From NCBI GenBank assembly GCA_026936325.1, contig JAPTHN010000008.1, forward strand, positions 14,841,259 through 14,905,258: a DNA stretch of 64,000 nucleotides, in the 5' to 3' direction. Made by a program: the position numbers and the translations under genes. The notes beneath the pieces were generated by a model. The model did no database searches, was not told where the DNA came from, and saw only the letters and a list, made by a program, of their open reading frames with translations. Shown here piece by piece: positions 1-10,221 of the stretch (positions are counted from its first letter, which is position 1; every line of letters starts with the position of its first letter). The DNA is from Platynereis dumerilii. Its lineage: Eukaryota; Annelida; Polychaeta; Phyllodocida; Nereididae.

Positions 1-59
1 TGAGAAGTGAAGCCTAATAATTTTTGCTGAACACTAAGTTGTTCGATATTCTCTAATAT

Positions 60-295
60 AGAAATGAAAAGAACAAGAAAACTTTTAGAAACATGCATCA
101 TATATATACCAATTATAGCGTATGGATGTGAGGCATGGAGCCGTGGACACTAACCAAAGGAGAGGTAAAGAAATTGAACATCATATTAGATGCCATCATA
201 AAAAGAGTGCTAATGACACCTAGCGGAACGCAGAGAGAAGCGCTGTACATTGAAACCAATTTACTAGACATAAAGAACATAATTGAAAAATAGCA
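60..295 (+). mobile_element. LINE reverse-transcriptase C-terminal fragment (5' piece)
   Basis: Two adjoining frames read like the end of a non-LTR reverse transcriptase. One gives IIAYGCEAWS, matching the usual 'YGCE.W' motif. After a one-base shift the other gives TLTKGEVKKLNIILDAIIKR and then REALYIETNLLDIKNIIEK, typical of the thumb and post-RT region of CR1/L2/RTE-type LINEs. The frame ends at about 295, and matching downstream LINE sequence resumes near 1588, so the element appears to be interrupted by about 1.3 kb of other DNA. It is dead. The family is judged from motif memory only. Confidence 0.6.
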
Positions 296-1195
296 TGCAA
301 TGCATGCACCATGTCCTCGGGCATCTGAACTTGTTTAACATGTAAGTCAGCTGGATGGTCCATTGGCCTTTTAAATTTACTTTTAAAACATTTAATCAGC
401 TGTGAATATGTCATAGATCTATATAGATTTTGTCATATATATGCCAAGTCCAAAAAATATATCATGCATATGCTTTAGGTACTATCTGAACACATTCAAA
501 CATGATACAATCAAGAGGCCACCCCACTCCCATGCAGCCCCCCCCCCCCCAGTGACCATGTGCATCCTGTCACTGAGTTGACAGCACATGGCTAGTGAGG
601 GTGTCCCATGCAGTAGGGTGGGAGATAGATAGATGCACAGGAGCTCACCGGCCCGATTTATTTAAATCAATGATATAAAGAAATATAATATCAACAGTGT
701 ATATCAGTATTAAAAAGTGAAAGTGACTGGACCAGGGAGGCTCTCAAGAAATTATATATTTTTCTACAGAAATCCTGACTTAGAATATAGTCTGCCATGT
801 CAATATGCTATAGGCCCACTCTATAGATCTCTTCTCTAATATAAATTGTATATATGTGCTATGTGCTATTCTAATATCATATAGCTTTTCCTATCATTAG
901 AACAATATACAAGAAGAACATTTCTGTGTCTCCTAACTTGACTAAAATGATATGGCAGCAGTGATTTAAAAAAAACCAATAACTGCATTTCAAGAGCACA
1001 TTTTGAATCAATTGAGTGACGTCAGTCTGACAAGAAAGGCTGAATTGTACACTGCTAATCTTCTACTGACAATCCATGACTGGGCAGCCAGTCTGAGCCA
1101 GAGCAGAGACAGAGAGAAAGCACTCCAGGTAGATTGGTAGAATCAGGTCAACTGTTGAACTTAGTTCAACTTTTTTCAACTCATACATATTCAGC

Positions 1196-1227
<32 letters not shown>

Positions 1228-1587
1228 GACACAACAGTGACCCACATATAGTGGGGCCAAGTGCTTGGGTTGCCAAGGTTGGCTAGTGAGTGCAGTGCTG
1301 CATGTGTGCAGCTGCTAGGACCCGTTGCAACAAATTTGGAATCGTTTTTGGTGAAGCTGTCACAAAATAACTGGAAAATGCGATATATTGAAGTAAATTG
1401 AACACTGAGAAGATCGAAATTGCAGGCAGGAATGCATAAGAGGAAGTTTTATCATTGGAATACATTAGTTGGGCGTGTAATTTCGCCAGTGAATAGTTTT
1501 TCTGAAAACACTAAATTAGAAGATTGACAGGAAGTGGGTCTCACGACAGATATGTCCTGGGATAAATCCCGAGGACATAAAAACGTA
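296..1587. other. Non-coding stretch separating two LINE pieces; contains a CAG repeat
   Basis: There is no credible exon here. The left edge (about 292-330, 'agcatgcaatgcatg' followed by 'tgtcctcggg') resembles, in the opposite orientation, the sequence at about 8290-8340, so it is probably the end of a dispersed repeat inserted in the LINE. A (CAG)n run of about 11 units lies at 1195-1227, and a C10 run lies near 540. Short reading frames here are low-complexity (poly-Ala from the CAG tract) and are not called. Confidence 0.4.
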
Positions 1588-2446
1588 AACTAAACATGTA
1601 CTACAGAATCAACAAAAACCCCAACAAGCTGCCATTTTGTACCATTGCCGAGTCAGTGGAGCTCCATTGCTCCAATGATCTCATATCAAAACTACTGCCT
1701 GAACCTATGACTACATGGAAGAGGGACATACTAAAGATAATGGACAAACACAAAATAAACGAAGGAAAACTAATCAGAATGGAACCGAACCCAGCCAAAG
1801 ACTAAATAAGGAAAAAGATCCAACACAGCTTCAGAAAGGAAATATGGAGCCAGACAGAAAAAAGCAAAGTCAGCTACCCCAAGGAAGATACATTGACAAC
1901 GAAAACGCCACATACACCAATAATCTGACCAGAAAAGAGACTAGCATGTTGTTTAAAGCAAGAACTAGAATGATCGAGGTGAAAGGAAACTATAAAAACA
2001 GGTACAGCAACCAACTGTGTAGACTATGTGAAAACCAAGAAGAAACCCAAGAACGTATACCAGAATATGGCTCCGTCACTAAAGAAAGAAACTTAACAAT
2101 AAAGAAAAACCTACAGTTTTGTCAAAATATAATGGTGATCAAGAAAATATATGCAATACTCCCTCTGGGTCCTTCTAAAAAAGAGCATTTGAGGGGGCTA
2201 CAAGAGCATTTTTTGGGGTCAAAACCCCCTTACAATAGATCTGGTCAAGGTGAAAGTGTAAAATGGACAAAAGATTGAACAATGGAGTACCAAGATATCT
2301 ATATATAAAGTTATAAAATAGAACAGAAAACCGCCAGAAGACAGTAATCGGAAAGCGACCTTTTAAAATAGTTATGTGCTGCTCCCAAAAAGGTTGAGCT
2401 AACCCAGCGACCCGGGCATGTGCACACCGTAAGAAGAAGAAGAAGC
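1588..2446 (+). mobile_element. LINE C-terminal fragment (3' piece) with AAG-repeat tail
   Basis: The frame from 1596 reads MYYRINKNPNKLPFC and then TTWKRDILKIMDKHKINEG. An overlapping frame gives NNLTRKETSMLFKARTRMIE followed by CRLCENQEETQE. The 'LTRKE...FKARTRM...C..C..EEETQE' pattern is typical of the far C-terminus of CR1/L2-like LINE polyproteins, which end in a cysteine motif near the stop. Several stops and frame changes show that it is dead. A short (AAG)n run at about 2430-2446 could be the 3' microsatellite tail. It most likely belongs with the fragment at 60-295. Confidence 0.6.
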
Positions 2447-3044
2447 CATCTGGTCCCAGGCAGCCATGCAACACAAATTTACTCCCTCCCTGGTGGACAT
2501 AATTTGTGAATTTCCTCAATTACAAGGCAGGGCATTTATTGTTTTATAGTGTCTAATTGAAACCAGCGTTTATAGTTTTAAACTGCATAGCAATCAACCC
2601 ACATGTGGGTGTGCAAGGGTCGGCATAGATAGATACTCATGCAAGTAAACCTTGCATGGAGCAGCATGCAAGGCAGTCTGAAATCGATTTTTAGTAAATG
2701 GGACTTCTGAAACCAAGTCATTGACACTGTGGTTGCTCTTTAGGGGGAAAATTGTCAGTTTTTCAGTGGCGTTCCGCTATAATCCCTGTGACGCATTTCA
2801 ACTACAGCCATCTTGGACGCCTTCTCAGTAAACTTTGGGGAGAGGGAGTGTCACACCCACCCCCCCCCCCAAGGTACGGCCATGTATTCGGGTGTTGAAA
2901 TAAAAAGTTATTGCCTCCTTAACCATGAAATAAATAATTTCCTGCTGAGTCGAAAAACTCCAAGCCCCCCCCCCCCGATTATCTAATGTTCGCCCCCCTA
3001 GGCTTAATAATTTCCCTCAGTAATGATCTTATTTTTTCTTTCAG
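2447..3044. other. Upstream region / likely 5'UTR intron of deiodinase copy A
   Basis: No coding signal is seen. The stretch contains C-runs (about 2858-2871 and 2966-2978) and ends in a strong polypyrimidine tract plus AG at 3043-3044. This is a splice acceptor two bases before the ATG of copy A. A non-coding first exon and promoter must lie further upstream, but I cannot locate them. Confidence 0.4.
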
Positions 3045-4359
3045 ACATGGCACATCTCTTGCAAAGACTTCGGAGTTTCTGCGTGGATTGCTTTCTTAAA
3101 ATTTTGATGTTCGGAACACTTATAATATCATCCAGGATTTCTGAGAAGTTATTCCGGACCCTCTTGCACAAGGTCACAACAAAAGCTGGCTACCGTTTTT
3201 CGAAGTTGACGCATGAAGATTATGCAGAGAGTTTTACCAAATGGGAAACTTTACGCCATGAGCTAAACGAACTTTGGGATGAACTTGTGAACGAGAGGAA
3301 GGCTTTCAAAGGTTTGCAAGCACCAGATGCCAAAATTATCATGCTTTCTGACAAGATCAATAGCAATGACAGCACAGAATACATTGAAACTCAGCTCCTA
3401 AAATTCGCAAGACCAGGCATCCCCTGGTGTTAAATTTTGGAAGCTGCACCTGACCACCGTTTATGGGAAAGATGGCTTCCTTTGTTGAGCTTGTAAACAA
3501 GTTCCAAAGTGAGGCTGACTTTCTCATTGTTTACATCGTTGAGGCTCACTCAACTGACGGCTGGGTATATAAGAGGAATTACGCAGATATTAAGAAACAC
3601 AAATGTGAGTATATTTTAGTGACATTCATTACAGCCACATGAGAAAGTAAGCACCTTTTTTTATCTGGCCAGAACCAGGTGATCAGCTCCGATAAACCAT
3701 GAAAGTGCAGCACCACAAGATGGCTCCTCCTGTACATAGGCACAGGAGATCAATTTATTTCTGCCACAAAAATATTTCTCAAATTGCCCTAAAAATAAAA
3801 ATAAAAACCCTTAAATGTTTTGCCCGAAATTCCACAAAAAATGGATTTACCAAACTTCTTTTGCCTCCTACGGACCTACGCCTATGCTCCTATAGGCCAG
3901 ATTCGATTGACATGGCATCCATGTGGTAGCCTTAACTGGGTACAATGTTCAAACATACTTAGAACTTGGTTTCCCCAATGTTTGACTGGATACCTTGATT
4001 TAGACTTCCAAGTGTCTGATTAATCTTGTTCTGCTATGCTTTCATAACAACTTTGCAGTCGCGTCCCTTAGTTATATGCGATCAACACAGAATGTCATAT
4101 ATCTTTTGCTTCAGGCCTCGAAGATCGTTCGACTGCTGCGAAGATCTTGACTTCAATCCAAGAACTAAACTGCCCCCTGGTGTTGGATACAATGACTAAT
4201 GGAGCAAGGTTTGCTTACTCTGCTTGGCCAGAAAGGCTTTATGTCATTCATAACGGAAAAGTGGACTACGCCGGGGGACGAGGACCTTTTGATTATCGCA
4301 TTGAAGAAGTTGAACAATGGTTGGAAAATTACTGTCAATCTAAATCAAAAGAATCGTAA
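3045..4359 (+). CDS. dio: Iodothyronine deiodinase, selenoprotein, copy A (one-base frameshift before Sec)
   Basis: Deiodinases are membrane-anchored thioredoxin-fold selenoenzymes that remove iodine from thyroxine and related compounds. Coding exon 1 runs 3045-3604 (ATG 3047) and exon 2 runs 4115-4359 (TAA stop). Seen: a hydrophobic N-terminal segment (residues about 15-28), then KLTHEDYAESF, LKFARPGIP, NFGSCT-Sec-PPF with the Sec TGA at 3451-3453, EAHSTDGW, IKKHK, and exon 2 with CPLVLDTM, WPERLYVIHNGKV and a final EEVEQWLENY. The donor is gtgagt at 3605 and the acceptor cag at 4112-4114 (phase 1). One base is missing near 3421 relative to copies B, D and E (CCCC instead of CCCTC), putting the start and the Sec motif in different frames. 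Everything else, including SECIS and poly(A) signal, is intact, so this is either a recent pseudogene or a sequence error. Expected length is about 267 residues. Confidence 0.85.
3605..4114 (+). other. Intron of deiodinase copy A
   Basis: This 510-base phase-1 intron starts gtgagt and ends in a pyrimidine tract plus cag. I see no further exon or recognisable repeat in it. Open frames within it have no family resemblance. Confidence 0.75.
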
Positions 4360-4382
4360 ATTTTATTGCATATATAGTGATA

Positions 4383-4590
4383 GGATGGATGGATGATTGG
4401 GGCTTTACGTGTTGTATTTATGCACTAGATAGGCTAATACAGGATGAGGACATGGCAATGAGGCGAATGATGATTGAAATAGCCATCCGACGTAGGCCCA
4501 GGTGACCAGGCAAGAGCTGGATTTAAACCCAGTACCCAGCGATTGGTAGCCTAGCACACTACCTCTAGACCAACCCTCCCCCTTGCCTAA
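4383..4590 (-). mobile_element. tRNA-derived SINE (ATCC-tailed family)
   Basis: On the minus strand this has a B-box-like stretch (gggtttaaatcc) near its head and ends in an (ATCC)n tail (tggatggatgat on the plus strand). The body shared with copies at 19783, 49230, 51655 and 59170 includes words equivalent to 'tttatgcac...ggctaata' and 'tgaggcgaatgatgattgaa'. It lies in the 3'UTR of copy A, between the stop and the SECIS. Confidence 0.7.
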
Positions 4591-5206
4591 TGATATGAAC
4601 CTAGGCCTGTATACTTCAACTCCAACACAACATTTATTTTAATTTCCATTTATGTTTATGGTAAGAGCTCTGAATGTACTATTCATGTTGTATGTATGCA
4701 GCAAACCTATCAAATCTAAACAACTGAGCTTATTTGAACATAGGCATAGAAACCAGGGGGCAGCCGCTCCCCTAAAATGCTCAAACATTGTAAATTGACA
4801 TTCTATTCAGGAAAAGGTTTAAAAATAATCTAAATAGGTCATCTCTTCTTCGCCTACGCCACTGCAAATAATTTCAATGATACTTACAATACCCGTTATT
4901 ATCATGAAGAATATGCACAGCAAGATGCTGGAATTTTCTGCAGACTAAAATTTGTATTTGTAGATTTTCAAATGCAATGGGGGCCAGCCAGATGTTAGCT
5001 ACTTGAGTCTTCAGGGGTTATACTCAAAGCAACAAAAATCAATTGTTGTATGTGAAGAAGCAACATACTTTTTTATTGCAATTTTTACACCACTATGTCC
5101 TAATTACAATTTAATGTCTCACTAGTTTTTGATAACATATTGCATTTTAACAGTTGTACAATTTTCACCTTAGTGATCTGAACGAGTGCTTGACAACAAC
5201 ATGAAA
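4591..5206 (+). other. 3'UTR sequence of copy A upstream of its SECIS
   Basis: AT-rich non-coding sequence lies between the stop/SINE and the SECIS-like hairpin. No coding signal or recognised repeat is seen. It is inferred to be transcribed 3'UTR because stop, SECIS and AATAAA follow in order. Confidence 0.45.
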
Positions 5207-5350
5207 CATGATTTGTAATGATTGGAAATTTCTCAAACGTACCCATGATGTTTCCTTGATGTCAGTTATGAATTTTATTGTTTCTCAGGCATAATCAGAT
5301 ACGTAATGGTAAATCTGTCATTTTAATAGTGAGTCAAATCACAAAATAAA
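5207..5350 (+). promoter_or_regulatory. SECIS-like element and poly(A) signal of copy A
   Basis: A selenocysteine insertion sequence recodes UGA as Sec from the 3'UTR. Seen: core ATGA at 5218-5221, a stem whose GGAAA pairs with TTTCC, AAA at 5235-5237 in the apical loop, and TGAT at 5257-5260 forming the opposite side of the quartet. Flanking CATGATT and AGTTATG can form helix I. An AATAAA follows at 5345-5350. The arrangement aligns base by base with the hairpins after copies B, C, D and E. It lies about 860 bases after the stop, lengthened by the SINE. Confidence 0.75.
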
Positions 5351-5430
5351 AAAAAGCTTCACTATCTATCTTCAGAGATTTTGTCATTTGTTTTTATAAA
5401 TCTTGCAATATACACTGTAAAGCATTTTCA

Positions 5431-5752
5431 CATTACAGCCTTCCACTTTGATATCTATAGACAGTGAAAAAATGCATTTCTTGACTTATGATAGCTGATG
5501 AAGTGTCATCTTCTCTACTTCAACATGGGAAACATAGAGGCTGTTTGATTAGTCATGATCAATTAAGAAGGCCATTTGACTTGTCAAAACTGATTTCAGA
5601 GTGAAAATCAGATACATAATCCTTCCGTTTAAATTAACATTGAAAGCATTGGGTATGATCATGACAAATCATCAGCATGATGACACACCAAGTGCCATTT
5701 TCACAGTGCAACAGTCCACTGTTTTTCTTTATCAAAGTGGAAGGCTGTAATG
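5431..5752. mobile_element. MITE with about 23-bp terminal inverted repeats
   Basis: The left end cattacagccttccacttt and the right end aaagtggaaggctgtaatg are inverted copies of each other and enclose about 320 bases with no coding capacity. It lies just past the poly(A) signal of copy A. No clear target-site duplication was identified. Confidence 0.6.
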
Positions 5753-5975
5753 AGTAAATTTAGCAGTTACATCATGGAATAGACCGCAATTATGCATATG
5801 TTGGTGAATAGATTTTTCTCTGTATACTGAAGTTAGCCTTGCTATATTATCCTTCTTTTTTTGCAGTTTGACATGTATTTTCTCCTATCATAAATACAGC
5901 AGCCCTATGGGCACATCTACGTTGTGGCAACATAATTTCTACCATACATATCTACGTGACCAACAGACCAGCCAC

Positions 5976-7531
5976 CAATTACACAGTGTACTCATACTCA
6001 CCAAGTGACCCAATTAAGAATTATTTTGTTTACATTTTGATAGTTCTCATGTATAGAGCAAACAACAAACTTTGCCATGTAGCCAGTATGCTGTCTTATA
6101 AAATTTAAAATGGGGGCCATCCACTAGGGCCAGGACAAGACCAGGAACCATCAGGAAAGTGAAATTGACAATTCCCCATCCTTTCAGCACGTTGTCCTGG
6201 TCTTCCTGAAGCCTTCCTCATGCTGTCCTTGTCTTTCCTGAACCCTTCCTGGTGCTTCAGCGCCTTCAACAGAGGCAAACATTTCAGCGTCCAAATTTTG
6301 CTCCAGAGCAAAATTTGGACGCTGAAATTGATTTCCTTGTACCTTCAGCGACTTGTCTTTGTTGTCCTGACCATGTCCTGAAGGCTTCCTGGCTTTCCTG
6401 AACCCTTCAGGAACCCTTCAGCATCTTCTTGAAGCTGTCCTGGACCCTTCTGCGCTGCTGACAGCTTCAGGAATGTTCAAGAAGGCTTGCTGAAGGTATG
6501 CTGAAGGCGCTGAAGGCATGCTGAAGGCATGATGAAGTATTGAGGAACCAATGCTGAAACTACCAAGAAGCTATTAGGAATGGTGAGGAACATCGGGAAG
6601 CCTTGCAGACAGCTTGCTGAAGGTGTCAGGACAGCGCAGACAGCATGCAGAAGGTGTCAGGAAGGTGCAGACAACATGCAGAAGGTCCCAGGAAAGCACT
6701 GAAATATGTGCAAAATGGCTAAGAACAAGATGTCATGTCAAGAAAAATTTTAAAAAATGGCATTCAATCTGCCACCAAATAACATTCCTCATGCTGTCTG
6801 GAGGGCTTCCTGATTGTCCTGTCCCATGTTTTTACCCTTCCTGAAGTGTTCTGCACCCTGTCTGCAGACAGAATGCAGAAGGTCTCAGGAATGGAGCATC
6901 TGATGCTAAAGATACGCTGAAATGGCCAAATTCGCTTCCCTAACCCTTCCTGGTCTTGTCCTGGTCCTATAGCTACATGGTCTTGTTTTGCCTTTTGGTG
7001 GTATAATTGCTGAATTTTTTTTTTTTTTGAGATACAGCTCTAGTGACAATTTAAAAAAAAAAGTTCATGTTCATCTTCTGTGAATGTTATTTCATCTTAT
7101 ATGTTATGCTATATAAAGAAATGCACTTGTGTTCATTGCTTGCTCTACACCATTGCTAAATAAATTTTATTGACATGTTTTGAAACTTAATGTCATAATA
7201 AATTTTACTTCTCTGCTCTGTTATTTTATACTTTTCTAGTTTTTATTAATATGGTCTATAAACAGAGCGTATAACTTAGTTACATATGTTTTTTGTCTCA
7301 ATCAAAAGATTTGGCGATCCTAGTAGAAAATGCATGAAAATTTACTAAAACTGCCTAATCTCCCAGAAAACTTAACTGATTGATTCCAAAATTTTTATAT
7401 GTGATACATGTACTATAAGACAGCATACTGGCCATATGGCAAAGTTTGTTGTTTGCTCTATATATCAGAATTAGCAAAATGTAAACAGAAAAATCCTTAA
7501 TTAGGTCACATGGTGAGCATACAGTGATTAC
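5976..7531. mobile_element. Non-autonomous TIR element, about 1.55 kb, with quasi-palindromic core
   Basis: Inverted arms of about 120-130 bases lie at about 5976-6105 and 7395-7531. Both contain agagcaaacaacaaacttt and, in opposite sense, the 'agtatgctgtcttata' word. A third, single arm of the same family is at about 46210-46410. The interior has no transposase. It is dominated at 6115-6990 by CCTGAA/TTCAGG words. A near-perfect hairpin sits at about 6275-6324 (arms ending in ccaaattttgctc and gagcaaaatttgg). Confidence 0.65.
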
Positions 7532-8687
7532 ATGTATATGAAAGTAAACTTATCTGTTGTCGCATTTTCAGACAATTTGGCCCACACTTTGAAGTTTGAA
7601 GAAAGCTTTAAAAAGTGCATTTTCTTGACAAACAAGCAATGAAACATACTCAAACCATCGAAATGTTGCTGTAATCATCAACAAGTATCATAGAAATGAT
7701 TGCCTTGCAGTCTAGCACCAAACTGCTTCTTTAACCCAACCTTATTATGTATTTCTAACCAGGTTAAAAACATATTTTATAGTTCTGTGCCACTTAAAAA
7801 TATTCTGCATGTGTGAACTAGATTTTGCAAAACCATAAAAAGGTCCGAAACAACTTTAGTATCACTATGGTGGTTTGAAAAATGACAACAAAAATATGGA
7901 GAGAGTTAAACACCAGAGACAGGAATTAATATCCATTTTTTGTTACACCATACTACTGTGCATGTTTTTGTGTCCGATGTCTCCTCGGGCCTTTTGTCAT
8001 GATGCAAACAATGGAAGTATGAACATTTTTATGATCACTAAAATATTTCGCAGGAGAAATGACAACTCAAATTAATGCTTGCCAGCGGTTACTTTAGTCG
8101 TAATGATACCCTACCTGGAATTTCATGTCTCTCCTCTTGAATATAAGATTGTAATTGGCCAAAATCATCTCAAATTGCATGCAGCATTTGACATCCAACA
8201 CACATTTGTTTTGCAAAAACCGGATTGTAGTGGTAGTAGTTTGGTTCTCCCTGGACTCCGAAGAGGGAGGGGAGGGACTTAGCAGAGGAACAAATTGATT
8301 CAAAGGCCCGAGGACACGGCACATGTATTGCATGCTATTTTTAATGATTCCTGTGCTACTAAAAATATGGTCTTGGAGGGGGGTTCACGAATGGAAATAT
8401 TCTAAATTTATATGTGAAAGCGTATTTTCACATTAAAATCTAAAGGCCCGAGGGGAAGGGATTGGGGTTAAACCCTTAACCCCCCCCTCTGGATCAGCTA
8501 CTGCAACCTTTACCGAGAAAAGTAGCAAGTACAGAAAAACTAATTTATATCTGATGATTATACACCTTACTCGCTCAATTTTGAAGCAAATGTCTCTGAT
8601 TCAGTGAAAAATACTGAGCCTTTGTTTCCCAGAAACAGAACTCGAAGGAGAGGAGAAGGTAGTAGAGACCTTGTAGGTGCTGCCTAA
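7532..8687. other. Intergenic, no gene seen; repeat-end fragment near 8290-8340
   Basis: No exon is recognisable. The segment at about 8290-8340 ('ggcccgaggacacgg' then 'attgcatgct') resembles, inverted, the sequence at 292-330, so it is likely the end of a dispersed repeat. 'aaggcccgaggggaagg' near 8440 may belong to the same family. Confidence 0.35.
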
Positions 8688-8871
8688 CCATAGGCGTATT
8701 TTGCAGGGGGTCAGGCCCCCCCCCCGCATCAGGGCAAATGGCTCATCAGGGCAAATCCTGACCAATATCAGGCAGATCCACTGCCCTGGTAACATTCGCG
8801 CCATGTTAAAATTTTAGGGCAAAATTGTCACAGCCCCCCCCCCACGAGACAGCCGTCCCGTATGCCTATGG
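8688..8871 (+). mobile_element. MITE of the 'ccataggcgta' family (copy 1)
   Basis: It begins ccataggcgtatt and ends gtatgcctatgg, a short terminal inverted repeat. The body carries a C-run, 'tcagggcaaatcctgacc', 'gatccactgccctgg' and 'aaaattttagggcaaaat'. A second copy in the opposite orientation lies at 48843-49046. It has no coding capacity. Confidence 0.7.
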
Positions 8872-9851
8872 CTGCCTTCGTGCATATTATGCATGAATCA
8901 GCTAAAGAGTAATTATCATTAATTGGGCCATTTTAAGAGGAATGTATGTGCCCCGGTATCCCCTACCAGTCAGGAACATGGCCACCATTCTTGAACCGCC
9001 CACTGTGTACATGTATTTGACTTAAAGAGAAAAGCAATTTGGTACAGGTATTGATCAGGAACATGCACATAAATCCAAAATGGCTGCAACAAAATGGCAG
9101 CCGTTCTAGAAAAGCTCACTCAGGTATTGGCCTGTGGGTTTGGATCAGGAACATGTACATCATAAATTTGTTACTTCTCAGGTTATATCACAAGTTACTT
9201 CTCAAATTACTCCTCAAATTACTTCTCAATTCACTTCTCAAGTTACAAATTAATTTTAAAATTATTTTCAAACTTTTGAAATTACTTTTGAAATTTACTT
9301 CTGTTCGTTTGTTGTTTCATTTATCAAGAAATATTTCTAATTCTAGGTGAAGTTTTCTTACTTCTTGCAGTTACTGATTTCTGTAGGTTTGTCTTACATT
9401 TTGTTTAAAAAAAAATGTAAAAAGCATTTCTTGGCAGTTGGCAGCAGTGTTTATTCTGTATGGACATTTTCTAGAATGGCAATTCATTGTGGAATCACGA
9501 CATTTCTGGTGAGAATGACCTAGATTGATCATTTTTGTAGAAATTTAAAAAATAAAAACAGGCAAAATATGTCGGTCACTAATCACAATAGGATAGCATA
9601 CTAAAAATTCTCTATTTCCCATCATGAAATGTCCAGCACAGTTTTTGACCCTCATTAGCAGATCCGATATCAACCTATTAAGTGTCTTATAAAGTAATTT
9701 TTTCTGCCAAAAGGACATGCACATAAATATCGGGGTACTAGATTTATTCTCAGTTTCCCTGGCATCCATTGAAGCAGGCACATGGACTGATAAACGAAAA
9801 TACCAGGTGAGAAATTTATACATCATGCGAAGGATGCATGAATGTATCAGC
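8872..9851. other. Intergenic, with a decaying simple repeat at 9170-9300
   Basis: No gene is seen. Between about 9170 and 9300 a unit close to 'aaattacttctc' recurs with variation, giving leucine-rich shadow reading frames that are not genes. The rest is unremarkable AT-rich sequence. Confidence 0.4.
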
Positions 9852-10047
9852 GAGGTTCTGGATCGGGTTTCGTGTCCCCCTGTCCCTTGGCCATTTTACT
9901 TTTAATTCTCTGTCCCATTGCAATTTTATTAATTGTACTTCATAATTCCCTATCCCTCAGCCCTTGATGGGGTTTATGCCCCCTCTCCCTTGACCATTTT
10001 ATTTTTAAAAATTCCCTCTCCCCCATGGCCCCCCATCCAGAGCCTCA
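9852..10047. mobile_element. MITE-like element with 'gaggttctggatcgg' ends
   Basis: The left end gaggttctggatcggg and the right end ccccatccagagcctc are inverted copies. The roughly 195-base body repeats phrases such as 'ccttggccattttac' and 'ccttgaccattttat'. It is non-coding, lies just upstream of copy B, and has no confirmed target-site duplication. Confidence 0.45.
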
Positions 10048-10221
10048 TCAGACTAGAAAAGTCCAAATACTTCTGAGAGAAATCTAAATCTTATATCAAA
10101 TATTGACAGTGTAGTTTAATGTTACAATACAAATTGTACAATTGTACAGGCAGGCCTACATATATCATTATTATGATTTTGTTGTCCGGTACATATATCA
10201 CTAAATAACTTCTTTTTTCAG

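Noticed and set aside
1063-1260. Poly-alanine antisense frame
   Set aside because: Comes from the CAG microsatellite; no other support.
3416-3453. TGA codons in the deiodinase copies taken as inactivating stops
   Set aside because: All five fall at the same active-site position where the family has selenocysteine, and SECIS-like hairpins follow.
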